This document shows positions 1 through 46,301 of a DNA stretch of 64,000 nt, piece by piece. The first letter of the stretch is position 1, and the number at the start of each line of letters is the position of its first letter. The DNA lies in the NCBI RefSeq assembly GCF_040807025.1, contig NC_090942.1, positions 193,868,247 through 193,932,246 of the forward strand, written 5' to 3'. Below the pieces are notes generated by a model that was not told the origin of the DNA, searched no databases, and saw only the letters and a program-made list of their open reading frames with translations. Position numbers and translations under genes: made by a program. The stretch is from Struthio camelus. Its lineage: Eukaryota > Chordata > Aves > Struthioniformes > Struthionidae.

Positions 1-1666
1 GGATCATTAAACTTGGACCTACATCCATAGTCTGTCGGTCCATCTCATCCGTGGCTATCATCGGCCAAACGGCTGTCAGGAGCATGATTCTGCTCACTTC
101 TGTCAAGGAAGTTTTATTGATATGAGGGAAATGTGCCCTGCAATTTTTGGAAAGTGCTTGGACTATTCCCTTGAAAATAATATGTTGTGCCCATAGGAAC
201 ACCTTCAAGACGTGTTTTATTTTTTCCCTTTGAGACTCATACTAGACTTTAAAATCAGTTAGCTGTGACTTAACAACTGGGAACGCAAAAGGCAGAGTCA
301 TGTAATTGCTCTCCTCGAACAATGTGTGTGTGCATAATGCCAAGGTATTCTGTGCATGAGGTGTTGCTAATATTTTTAGATGTCTATCCCTTTTTGGAGA
401 TAGATTCCTGGAAGAGGAGGGTGAGTGGTGGGGGCAGCAAGGCAGCTGGCACTGGGAGAGGGGTTGGGGTGGAAGGTGAGGAGGGCGGAAGGGGAGGGTG
501 GGAAAGTCCTGGCTAGAGTGAGGGGAGCTCATGGGAGGGTGGCTCAGAGCAGTGACCTCTGCATTTGCAGCTCCTGGCCCGCATGGCACTGCTGGAGGAT
601 GTTGCCAGCCCTTTGCACTCTCCCTAGCTGTTGTGCAGCCCCATCTCCCCGCTCCTGAGGGGACCCTTGAACACTGCCACCTTGTTCGTGGGGATGGTGT
701 GGGGATGGCGTGGGGATGGTCGCCCAAAGATCTGTCACCCATGAGATGCAGCCAGCAACAACCTGCCCGGTGGCTTCCTGGGGCTTCCGGGGCAGCCGGT
801 GTGCAGCACGCTCCATTTCTCACAGCTCCATTGCTAGCCAAGCTTTATTAGCGCCTGAAGGTAGGACTTCTAGGTAAACCCATTTATTATTTTTATTGCT
901 GCCTCAACAAAAGCATTCCCAGTATCAGGAGAGTTATATGGGCTCATATGGAAGAGACAGACTCTGGCATCAGTAAAATTTCTATCATTTGGATTATTAT
1001 ATGTTCTAAATAAACCCTTAGGTGTCATGGTTTCTGCTAGTTAACATCAGTCAAACTGCTCCCCTCACTCATCAATTAATGTTCATAATGAAAATCTACC
1101 TGGCCAGTTTGCCTCACCAGGCAAATTTACCATGTTTGTCATCATGGCATCTGAATATCCACTGCTATAATTGCATGCAAAGGAAGAGATTGTCCATGGT
1201 ATGATTTTTTTTTCTCATCCCCCTGAGATAGCCAGAAGAAAACAGCAGTGAGAAATAAAATCTTGCTGCTCTTAAACATGTCAGCCACAGCCACCAAGGA
1301 ACTAAAGAAACAAACTTTTCTTATTAAACTGTAAATCACAGGTGCCATATTTAAAGGATTATGTTGGACTATTTACGTTTTACTACATTAGATCAGCATT
1401 ATCTTTTTTCTTTTTTTAAAGACTAACAAAAGAACTGGACTCCAACTGCTTTTATGAGTTTAAATCTTTGGGACGTGAAGAGCCAGCCCAACCAGTCCCA
1501 GCTACATGTGTTTCTGTGTCATGGCAGACCTGCAAAGGCGGGTCCCTTTCCTATCCCAAAAAGTTTGCAGGAAGCCAGGCTGGAAGTTGCTTACACATCA
1601 TGACAAATATTTGTAGCTGTTGCAATTGTTATAGAGCTCTCAGTTATTTTGTGAGGGGAGAAGGCA

Positions 1667-1694
1667 AGTACTTAAAAGTACTTAAAAGTACTTA
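1667..1694. repeat. 10-bp tandem repeat, about 3 copies
   Basis: The unit AGTACTTAAA is repeated without interruption, the last copy being partial. It is a simple minisatellite-like expansion in non-coding DNA and has no visible function. Confidence 0.85.
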
Positions 1695-3449
1695 TTATGT
1701 GGGAAAGTCCAGATGACAAAACACTACATTAGCAATAACGCTGCACCAGTTATAACATAGCTGTCCCATAATACAGCTAAAAATACAGTGTAGCTGGGAT
1801 CTTACTGTGTTTTGCGTGTTTTCCCAAATATCTGAGAATAATAGCTTTTGGACACAGTTAAGCAAAAGGTTTAACAAGGCTTAGGCACAGCCCTAAAACA
1901 ATACTATTTTTTACCATTATTACTTTCATTTTTAAATAGGCCTTTCAAAGTATTTCAGGAATACATAGTGTCTTCGGTGCATGCACTAGCTGCTTTAGAA
2001 GGATGCCCTCAAGGCCTCAGGCAGGTGTCTTTGGGTCTGGCCATGCCTCCCAGAGATGTTCCTGCCCCAGGGTTGTGCCAATGGGAAAGCAGAGGTGGCA
2101 CCTCTGGACACACATCGAGGTCAGCCTTGATGACCCCGCAGTGAAAGGCTCTGGTGACACCACAGACTGGATCTCGGCAGGCCGTGGAAGGAGCTCGGAC
2201 ACCCGGTGTGCTGGTAGATACCTATGTGTTGGGTAGATACCTACTTATGGGTATTGAACTCAGCCTGACCCTAGAATGGGTTTGCCATTTCAGTCAACGT
2301 ATTGCACCTAGGTAGCAACTCTGCTTTTCAGAAGTAGTCACCGAACCTGGGGAAAACATTTCTGCTAGAAGACGGAGGCCTCTGAGCATGCCAGAGAGAG
2401 CAGAGACAACTGCATCCATATGTCTGAATTGCCTCTGCAAGGGTGAATCGAATTGCTCCCACCAGCATAGGTTCTTAACACACTACTCTTTCTTTATTAA
2501 AAGCCTCTTAGTTAAAAAAGTGACTTGGAAAAAGGCAGGTAAATGTTGGTTGACTTTCATTACCTATTTCCAATTTTCAGCTTTTACAAGCAGGAGCAAG
2601 CAGTACATTCCCAACCAGTGACAGGAATGGCCCTGGGAAATTTGTTCCCAACACGATGCCACATGATGCTTGGCACAGGCCAGGCAATGAGGCCAACAGC
2701 ACGTAAGGAAGCAGAAACTGAACTTGCACATGGGCTTTGGTGGCAGAAATGCATTCCTCGGCTGTCTGGGGCCATGGGAAGCACGCCGGTTCCCTGCTGT
2801 TTCTGTAGTAAAGCCAATCTTTTTTTCAGTAGGAAAGCCATCTACCAGCTCTCTGGTAATTGCTTTTGTGCTAAATTCAGTTGGGGCTGAATAACACTAA
2901 TAAGGATAATTTTTATGCCATTAATTATTTTCAAAATGAATTGGAATTTGGCCAGGTGCTAATGAAGACAGAGGGAAATGGGAGCTGGGCCATGCATGAA
3001 GCAATGAAAAAGCTTTTCCAGCAGTTTAAAAGCCATACCATTTTCTTTATAAAACCAGATGGATACATCTTTCTGCAGCTCTTTGCAGTCACATTTCACA
3101 CATGAGCTCTCTGTTACTTCTCCAAATCCTGCACTAGTATTTTAAAAGAGAAACTAGTAACTAAGACAAAAGATTGGCATAAGGTAGAAACGTCTGAGCC
3201 AGAACCTGAAAATGATAACAGAGTGAATGAGAAATAACCCGCTTAGTGTGAAGTAACTTGCTTAGTGTGGAAAACAGGGCAGGGGAGAAAGGTGAGATGG
3301 AAAGAAACCCAGGCATGAGGGACTGCCTAATTTTTTTGAGGAAGCAGGTGAACGAAGAGCTGTAGGGGCACAGTGGCTTGCAGGGCTGTAAGTTGTTATG
3401 CTGTTATCACCGGTCCTGGGTTCAGTGAATAAGAGGGTCTACCGTTCTT

Positions 3450-3521
3450 GATGCTACACCCCTCCCCGAGAGCAGTGACGAACCAGACGCTACACCCCTC
3501 CCCGAGAGCAGTGACGAACCA
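3450..3521. repeat. direct duplication, 36-bp unit, two copies
   Basis: Two head-to-tail 36-base units (3450-3485 and 3486-3521) differ at one visible position, the third base (T in the first, C in the second). The unit is C-rich with CCCCTCCCC in its middle. Such near-identity implies a recent tandem duplication. Confidence 0.9.
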
Positions 3522-5280
3522 TGGCAGGAACGGTGGTGGAACGGAGAGTGCAGTGTGCGGTACGTGAAATCCCCGGGCCGACACACTGCTAGTGACTGTA
3601 ATGATCTGCAGCCTGTAATTTTGAGATGAGACCATAAAGACCATTGATTCTATTTTTTTTTTTCCTCCAATGTTTTCAGGCCTCTTTTGGAGTAACAGCC
3701 AAGGTATGGCTCATCCAGCACAAGGGTGATAATTATCTGGCAGGCTGTGCTCTTGGGCTTTCATTGTATAGAAATACACCCACCTAATCTTTATGATCCA
3801 AATGACTTTATGTACTTTCTGTTAAGCAGGAATAACATCTTCCCTTAAATCTTCCCATTCATATGCAAATAAACAACATGGAGGTCTTGCCACTGGCTGC
3901 TTCCTCATTTCAAAAAAGCTCAGTCATCCTGTTTTTCCAACCCATGCAGCCTCTATTAAAAACACATTATTTTAAAATAAGTTATGTGGAATTGCTGAGT
4001 TTCAGGTAAAAAGAGGGTAAGGCAGGCAAACTAGCTGTGGGCAAATAGCTGAGAACCATAAAGATCAGAAAAGGGCCATGTATAATCACCTCAATTAAAA
4101 AAACATTTTTACAGTCACGGCTAAGTTATCGGGAAATAACAAGTTGCCTTCACTCCCCTTGATTGTGGGTTGCTGTTAGCCAGAATGAAATAATTAAAAT
4201 TATTCATATTGGACAGTTTAAGTCCCTTTTCCATTCCCCGGCCACCTCTCTGCCTGGGATTTCCAGGTGTGAAATACATGCAGAGATGCCATGCATGAGC
4301 GTGCAAGGCTTGATTTGGTGAGCACGCATGGGATTTGCTGCACAGGCCCTGCACAGCAGGGTGAAGCTGCCCATGGGGAAAACGTGCTAGCGCTTTCTCG
4401 CTATTACTTTGGTGCTGCCCTGTTTGCAAGCGACTGTGTCAAGAGGCTGCCTGCACAGAAGAGCTAGCCGGAATAACGAGAGCAGGCCATCTGACACGGC
4501 TCGCCGTTCCTGCCTCCGCTTTGCTGGTTCTCCGGTGCTGAAAGGGTTTTTTGCCTGCAGCAGCTAGTGTCCGCGTTGCAAAAACGCTGTGGGCGTTCAC
4601 AGCGCCAGGGGCGCGCGGGCACAGCACGGCAAAGGAAACGGGGAAAGTGGCGAAACTGATGTACCTGCAGTCGTTCCCGTTGCTTCGACGGCCGTTTCTA
4701 GCACGTGCTTTTTTTTAATCAACGCGGAAGCAAGTGGAAGAGCAGCGTTCACGGGCGGCACTGCAGTGAGCGCAGCGGGGTGACTGTAACACGCAGCTGA
4801 TACATACGCTTTGGCCAAACTTTTAAGTCAGCTCACTTCCTCGCTCTTCAGGTTTCCTACCACAGGGCTTTCCAAGGTGTCTCTTTCATGACTTATTCGT
4901 ACAAGGTGCTAAAACATAATGGCAGGATTGGTGGTGAGGATGGGGCCGGGGAAGCAGCTGTAGGAGGAGACAACTGCGTGTACCTGAAGCAGAGACGAAA
5001 CGACTCGCCTGCTGGTGGCTCCTCTCGTTTGTTCACTTGCTTTTACCAAGTCAATTCAGCTCCTTTAAATTCAATTCTTTTAATTAATTTTTTTGTTTTC
5101 CAAACTAGCCAAGCAATTTGGAGGACGAGCCCAGGGGGCGGCGAGGGGGCAGGCTGGGATGCACAAGGTCCCACAGGGGCCAGGTCGCACCGTCTCTGCG
5201 TCTCCCTTCGGCCCGTGTGAAATGCCGCCAACGCTTCCCTCTTGGAAGTGACCTGACTTTTTATTGCCTTTAAAGCGCTC

Positions 5281-5308
5281 TTATCTTATATTATCTTATC
5301 TCATATCA
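5281..5308 (-). promoter_or_regulatory. cluster of GATA-factor motifs
   Basis: TTATC occurs at 5281-5285, 5291-5295 and 5296-5300, with a further ATATC at about 5304-5307. Read on the minus strand these are AGATAA-type WGATAR motifs within 28 bases, at the edge of the CpG-rich region. Known biology: such clusters bind GATA factors. Binding here is inference. Confidence 0.4.
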
Positions 5309-5439
5309 GGGTTTGCATTTTATAAATGAGCAGAGAATTAAATAGCAACGGCAATGATGGGCCGCGCGCAGGCAGCTCCCCCTCTTTCCCTGGCGGGCAG
5401 CCTGGTGTGGAGATGCATCATGTCGGGGGTGGTTAGTGC

Positions 5440-5545
5440 TGCCCCTTTGCGCACCCCTGTGCACCCCCCTGCTCACGCCGGTGCACCCTGCGCACCCCTG
5501 TGCTCTCCAGCACCCCCGTGCACCCCAGCACCCTGTGCAGGCCTG
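5440..5545. repeat. C-rich CACCC / GTGCACCC repeat
   Basis: Imperfect repeats of GCACCCCTGTGCACCCC type fill about 100 bases inside the CpG-rich region. CACCC boxes are KLF/Sp1-type sites in known promoters. Here they may simply be an expanded low-complexity sequence. Confidence 0.45.
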
Positions 5546-6226
5546 CGCACGCGGTGGGCGCGGGCTGAAACCCCAGCAGTGCGCTGCAAACAGCCTGCCC
5601 CGGCCCGTGGCTGATGCAGCACCCGCTGCACCGCCTGCGGGGAACGGGAAGAAATCTGGCAAACTGCCCGCCTGAGGGCACGGGGACACGCACGCACCCT
5701 CCGTCTCCGTCCAGTTCTCCAGTTTCCTCTCTTCCACTTAAGCAGGCAGAGTTGTTGCTATTGCCATTAAGAGGCGGGTAACGGCTTCTGCAGCTAAAGG
5801 GAATCGATGTGCCGACTCTCGCTGCGAAGGGCTCCTGCGAAAGCTGCCCTGCGCTGGCAGACTTCTGCCTGCTCCCGGGCTGCGGCTCCGAGCTGCGAGG
5901 CAGAAACCTGCAGTTTGCATTAGGCAGAGCCCGGCATCCCTCCGAAGAGCGGCAGCTTTTCTGCCTGCCCAGCAAAACTCCTGCAAAAGGTGGCCGGCTA
6001 CGCCTCCGTGCCTGCTCCCCGCAGAAGCACAGCGGAAACCACCGCAGGTCCAGGACACGCGGCCGGCGAGCGAGCGGGGGCTGCTCAGCGCTGCAGCAGG
6101 CGGCTGGGAAGGAAAAGGGGGCGAGGGAGCTGCAAGGGCACGCGGTGCGGCACGGCACAGGCTCGGCTGGTTTGCTCGTGGGATGCGGGAGAAGACCCTT
6201 TCCAGCCAGCGAGATTTGGAGAGGAC

Positions 6227-6234
6227 TATAAAAG
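6227..6234 (+). promoter_or_regulatory. TATA box candidate (TATAAAAG)
   Basis: This is a perfect TATAAAAG in CpG-rich DNA. It could position a plus-strand start site near 6257-6262. A 96-codon open frame runs across it from 6183, so a protein start there and a TATA function would be mutually inconsistent. No downstream exon is recognised. Confidence 0.35.
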
Positions 6235-9084
6235 AGGACTACAAAAACCCTTGGCGGAGGAGGCAGCAGAGGCCGGCGAGCGCAGGCAGCTCCCCCCAAC
6301 GCTTCCCGGGCAAGCGCAAACTACCCGCAGCCTCGCCGCCCTCTGCTCGCCCCCAGGACGACGACCTGCTGAACAAGCTCCGTTTTCTCGAAGCGAAACA
6401 ATCCAACAACAGATTCGGGGCCGTTTACTTGTGGCCCGCATCTATTGGCAGCGCTAGATGGTTTTTTTTTTGATCCGTCTGCCATACAGAGCAGATAAAA
6501 TCCCCGACACAAGTGGCAACTCTGCAGCGTGGCTCTGACTTAATCACAGTAATTACATGGTCTGCGCGCGCTCTTACAAATCAGCGACCGTAGCTATTTA
6601 ATGAGCCGTTTCCCGCTTGGCAGGTTGCTCCCAGCCGCTCAGATTTGCGCTGAGCAGCACCAGATTTGCACTCCCCAGCACCGAGCGGCACCCGCTGCCT
6701 CCGGCCCCCTGACACCCCGCGAGGCAAGAGCCCGCTGTTACGCAGCGGAGCCCGCTCCAAAAAGCAAAAACTCAAGTTGCAAGGATGGAAGTAATAACAG
6801 AGAACGACAGCGCTGCTGCTTTCCACCACGCTTGCGGTCTGCCGCTTGCCAACAGCGCTGGCGTGTCCTGAACCGGCCCCAGCGTTGAAATGAGACGGCA
6901 GTTGAAAAAAGATCGGTCGGGCGATCTTCTTTCAACGCCAGTCTATTTGATTATTTTGAAGAAATTGGTAGGGATTTTGGACAGCTTCATACGTGTTTAG
7001 AGGCCTCAAATATACAAATTTACACCTAGAATTTTTTGATATCCACCCTGAGAGGCCCCTGTAGCGCAGGGAAGCAACGAAGATCAGACACATGCTCGTG
7101 ACTTCAGGAGGACTCACACCTGTGCTTAGGTGCTCTCCTGAACAGAAGCACATCCTGAGGTCTTAAGGTGGGTCCGTAGCGTGGCTTCCCCCAGACTAAG
7201 AGTCTCCGTAAAACGAAAAAGAAAAGTTTTGTACCCTCATCTACCTGGAAGGTTTGAAAACTCGCATCTAAACGTGCAGATTTGTCCTAGGCGCGTAGTG
7301 CACAGGCACGACCTTCAGCCTTGCTACAGCAGTGCTCTGCTTTTCGAATCCCAGCTTCTCCGACTAAAAGAAAAGCTAACAGTAATTCCAGCGGACAGCA
7401 CAGGCAGAGCTCAGGAAGCACTTAGCTGCCGCATAGTACAAACAAGGCACCACTTCAGAGCCCAAGGCAAATAAACACCTGCCCGAAATCTTCTGCTCCA
7501 GGATTACATGTTGTCAACACAACCCAAAATTTTAGCCACGCTGTATTATTTATTTGACTTAAACCGTCCCTTTGCACTTTTTGCCTCCCCGCCGTTCAGC
7601 ATCACACGTTTGGATTTTCACACGGTTCCACACGAAGGGGATCGTCTCGCCGGGGCTGGGCCGGCGGGGCGCGTGCTGGGCCAGCAGTGACACCCCGCGG
7701 TCCGCGCGCAGCCGGGCAGCACGGCCCCCCGGCCAGCGCTGCCCCCCGCCGCCGCCGCCGGCCTGCCCCAGCCAGCTTTGCCCCTCGCCGCCTCTCCTGT
7801 GGTTGCAGCTCGCAAGGGGTTTCGCGCTGAACGCCGAGTCCGCTGCTGTTGGGCTTTTGGGCTTACTCGGTAGAGGAAATAATTAAATCCGACAGTTCGG
7901 TCTTATCCGATTGAACATCCCTTGTTGCACCGTCGTATAATTTCGCCACCTACTCGCTTGTTCTCTTCGCACGAGCGCCTTCGGCGGAAACGCGCGCCTT
8001 GTGAGAACAGGTAGTCGTAGAGAAGCTGTAATCGGCTCGGGTAGAAATCAGCCTGAGTTCGTTTGCTTGGAAACAGGGGGAGGGGAGGAAGACATTAAAC
8101 AGATGGACTAATTTATTCCCTGTAAATTTAAGGTACCAAAAAAAACTATGGCAAAGCTATAGCATGAGAAGTATGACAGTGAAGCATGATCTACTGCACT
8201 AAAAATAACATGAAAACAAAAGATCTTATTCATCAGATGATTTCTGTGTTCCTTTAAAAAATAAAAAGACTCACTCACATTTCCCAGAGCAAAATAACTA
8301 GACAGCACTATAAATTCAAAGCAAGTGATGTGACTCTGCCACATGTCCGGGACGATCCCCTGTGTATCATCAGCTACATTAACACTTAGGCTCAGACTGG
8401 CAGTAACTGCTGCACAATTGTGTAAAAGGTGGCACCATTACCATCACTGTTTAAAAGGAAAAAAATTAAGGTAGGTGCCCTACCAAGGTCGGGAGGGCGG
8501 AAAAAAGAAGGGAAAAAAAGAAAGAGGCATAAGCATCTAGGTCCAGATGCCAGTCCTGGCTCTGAGCAGGCGCCAGCCTCTCACCAGACATCAGCTTAAA
8601 GTTTGTCCCTGTCCTTACTCAGCATTTTGGTTAGAGTTGCAGAGTCCTTCCTTTCAGACACCTTCATCCAAGCCTCTTATCGGATCCAGCTTAGGCAGGG
8701 GAGCACGAGCTCCAGGCCAGTGCCCCACTCTGCGAGGGGCTCTGCCACTGAAGACAAGAAAAGCTCATCGCTTATGTTATGCAGAAATGCAAATACTGTC
8801 CTCCATCTCCTACACCCCTCCAATGAATCGGTGGTGCAGGTTTAACAAGAATATATGATCACAGGTGTCAGTATTAGGGCTTAAATTTGTTATTTCTTGA
8901 CTACGTTTAGCTATTCTAACTTCCTTATAGACATTTACGCATCTTCTGCAAGTTTCGCAGGAGTTTACAGTTTGAGTCAGTGTGCGAATATAGTTAGGAA
9001 ATGTTAACCTATTTTCCAGATTATTTGAAGTTATTGAATAAAACTCAAAGCTAGCCTTTCTTCCAGGCCTCTGTCACCTTTTGC

Positions 9085-9500
9085 AAACGGAATAATGGGA
9101 TCAGTTCAGAGTCCTCCGTTAAGTCTCGTGGCTGTTTTCAGAACTGTCTCTGACTTTTCCTAGCAAGTATGGCATACAAAACTAGACCTGCTCCTTCAGC
9201 TGAGGCCTCACCAGAGCTGAATAGAAAGAGAGAATTATTTTGTATCTCATATAGATGATACAGTCTTTATACACTTCAGTGTATCTGTCCATTTTGCTGC
9301 CTCGCAGTAGTAGAAGGGGTCACAAGCTGAACGTGAGCCAACTACCTGACCTTTCTTTTTCTGCCAAACTGACCTTTAGTACTTCTCTTTCCAATTTGCA
9401 AAGTTTGTCAATTCTGTCCAATCTGTCAAGATGATTTTGAATCCTAATTCCCCCCTTCGGTATGCTTGCAACCACACCGACCTCAACATACAACAAAACA
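9085..9500 (-). mobile_element. old CR1 LINE relic, minus strand
   Basis: The stretch around 9195-9225 reads, on the minus strand, like the conserved CR1 segment that encodes the end of ORF2 just before the sequence CTCCCCAGTACAAGAG (the related segment of the younger CR1 is at about 23295-23350). The neighbouring sequence to about 9500 has the character of the same diverged family. It is heavily mutated with no open frame, and the bounds are approximate. Confidence 0.45.
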
Positions 9501-9840
9501 CTTTCTCTCTTTTTCTCCCCTGCTTTTCTGGCCTGAACTAGATCACAGGGCAGTCATATGAATCATCCACAAAATATTTCTTATCCCATATATGCTGCAA
9601 TTTTATTATATGTATTATGATCTTTGTCTTCTTCTATTTTCCATACTTCTTGCATTAACAAACAGAAACTTAACTGACAAGCAGACTGAGCAGATTGGTG
9701 CGACGTTTCGAAAAGTGGGGAACACGTCAACTCTACAACGACGTCAGTCTTAGTTCAGTCGGAATCGACCACAAAACTTCTTGCAACTTCAAACAGCACT
9801 GAGACTTGCTCTGTTACATTCATTTGCTGAATTTCTTGTT

Positions 9841-9846
9841 TTTATT
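9841..9846 (-). terminator. ATP7B: candidate ATP7B polyadenylation signal (AATAAA)
   Basis: This is the first AATAAA met on the minus strand after the ATP7B stop codon. It would give a 3' untranslated region of about 2.1 kb, similar in size to what I recall for mammalian ATP7B. A GT-rich stretch follows within about 60 bases. Another AATAAA lies at 9602-9607. No transcript evidence is available, so which is used is inference. Confidence 0.4.
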
Positions 9847-11949
9847 TTTGTCAGGGGAAGCATGTTGAGTCAAGGACTTCTGAAGGCCATGTCATATAAA
9901 CCAGATTGCTCATTGGCAATGACATTTTGCATATGAATTCTACAATCCAACAATTACTGCTAAAATTTTTTTTTTGCTCTCTCTCCCCAAAAGAAGCAAA
10001 CACAAGACACAAAGGAGGTATTTTTTAAAAAACATAATAGTTTTATGTAAGCACCCATAAGAAAACATACAAAAAAGTGAAACAGTAGACCATCTTCTCT
10101 GTGGAGCCATATCTAGGCACCTAAGGCATGTTTTAAAAGTCCATGCGCTTTGAAAGTAATCGCTACACACACAAAAAGGTTCTACAGCTTTAAAATTGAA
10201 TTGTAATTATATTTAAGCCAATGCTGTGGATGTTTTCTAAGGAAAGCTCAAATATAATATTAAGAGGAAGAGAGAATAGTAAGACCTGCCTAATGCTTTA
10301 AGCACAACTCTTTTCCTTTCTAACTTGCTGTTCATTTTTACATTAGGAGGAGCAAGATTTGAACTCCTGTTGGAAACAGTTTTAGATTTAAGTCTGTGGA
10401 ATTAAGTGGCTGTTTCACCTTGCTCAGTGCACTAATGTCAACTTCCAGATCAGACTATAAAACTCTGGTTTGGTGACTTCTGAGCCCCTCAGCTCAGCAG
10501 CACTTCACCCCAGGACCAGATTCAGGGCGCTGAAGCGGTGATCTCTACAGTCCAGACTCTAAAGATAAGCGTTAAGGGATGAATTCGACATTCAGGAAGA
10601 TAAAATTATGGAAAGCTTTAGTAAAGACATTAAAGTGAGAAAAAGAGTTGCCTATCCCCTTGCTTTCTCATTAAATTAGAATAAAGAGGGAAATTAAAAT
10701 CAATTAAAGACATTAATACCCACTTGTATTAAAATTCAAGTTACCACAAATCTTCTTACTTCACGTCCTTAGTTCAAGCCTTAGTTCAAGCTCTATCATC
10801 AGAAAGAATTATTCACACCATAACAAATAGAAGCCCTACCCTTTCAAGCCATTTTTTCACCATTCCCATTTAACCTTTTGGTTCCATTTTAAGCAATAAG
10901 CAAGTTGGGGTTAACTTATACAATAAACTTACTTCAACTAGCCATGCTGAAGTCACATCAGCACTAGGCTTAGTTCTGTTCTTGGGTGCATCATAGTAAG
11001 TACTATCATCATTTCCACTAGCATAAATACTTCACTCTGCTAAAGCGAAGAAACTGTCCCTTTATCAGGAACTTCAAGGGATTCTGCAAGGCATCCAGAG
11101 AAAAATCATAGCCAACTTGAACAAGTAATAGCTCTGCCCTTTAGAGATTTCAGCAGGAACTGAAAAGTTCCTAGTGACTTAAAGGATCTTATCCCAAACA
11201 GGAATATCTGTAAACATAATAAGTCAAAGAAAAAATCTTGTGGGAAGACAGAAAAAAAAGAAAAAAAAAAACGAGGAGAGCAATGGGAATCACAAAACAA
11301 GTTCAGCAATGGAAATGTGCATCAGAAGAACGTGATAGTTGAAAGCAAGTGAAAATCTGCGGAAGAGAACTTTCAGAAAGTTATAGTCAGTTAAACGTTG
11401 AAACATTTTTGGTCCAAGAAGATGCACACAAATCCTAAATATAAAGTGCTCCCAAGTGCTCCGACAATGACGTGCCTAGTTAGTATTCTGTGTAAAAATA
11501 CAGCTTCCAGCCATAGAGCTCCTTATGCCATGGATGTTTTCACTTTGACACAGAAATCACCATTTGGCAGATCTGAAAATACTCTTGCTATATGTGCTCT
11601 TGAAAGAATAGATAGTAAGCAAGAAAAGAACGAAATTTGGTGCTCAGCAAACAGTCCAATATAGAGAAATTCTATTAGACTCTGACAGTTAGAATTTTAC
11701 ATTATTTTGCTATTTTCTGTGTGCAAAGGAGCCAGTTCATTTTAGAGCCTCAGATCCTGTCAAAGACTAGAAGTAACCAGTGACCTGAAAAACCACAATC
11801 CATTCAACCCAACATTGAACTGAGTAGCAATTGTTGTGCGAGTTGAAAGAATGACTTCTCCTACAGCTTGAAATTCTTGATGGCATAACTCAGTCCTTCC
11901 TGTCACTGACGGGTAAGAATGGTTTCTGTTCTGCTAAGAATACAATGCT
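9842..11949 (-). other. ATP7B: probable ATP7B 3' untranslated region
   Basis: This AT-rich DNA follows the ATP7B stop codon and precedes the candidate polyadenylation signal. It contains no conserved open frame or recognisable repeat. The extent depends on which polyadenylation signal is used. Confidence 0.4.

Positions 11950-46301
<34,352 letters not shown>

Larger units (their letters stand above)
1..4430. other. intergenic DNA, nothing coding seen
   Basis: This stretch lies downstream of ATP7B on the left edge. The open frames in it are short, overlap on both strands and match no family I recognise. It holds a threefold 10-base tandem repeat (about 1667-1694) and a 36-base duplication (3450-3521), listed separately. 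I see no RNA gene, and no splice-bounded exon could be supported. Confidence 0.6.
4440..8060. promoter_or_regulatory. CpG-rich region (orphan CpG island) downstream of ATP7B
   Basis: Base composition shifts to GC-rich with frequent CG dinucleotides, densest at about 5340-6480 and 7640-7760, against AT-rich flanks. Within it are a GATA-motif cluster at 5281-5308, a canonical TATA box (TATAAAAG) at 6227-6234, and C-rich CACCC-type repeats at about 5440-5530. This looks like an unmethylated promoter or enhancer island, but no coding exon of a known gene could be anchored. Long open frames on both strands are expected in GC-rich DNA and are not accepted as genes. It could be the start of a non-coding RNA, of a gene running out of the window to the left, or a distal regulatory element. 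Confidence 0.5.

Noticed and set aside
5433-6299. A 288-codon minus-strand open frame in the left CpG-rich region
   Set aside because: High GC lowers stop frequency and several frames are open on both strands at once. The translation is Arg/Pro/Ala-rich and unlike any known protein.
6183-6473. A 96-codon plus-strand frame with the charged stretch DDDLLNKLRFLEAK
   Set aside because: It crosses the TATA box, ends in a T run read as Phe residues, and has no plausible splice donor or recognised homologue.
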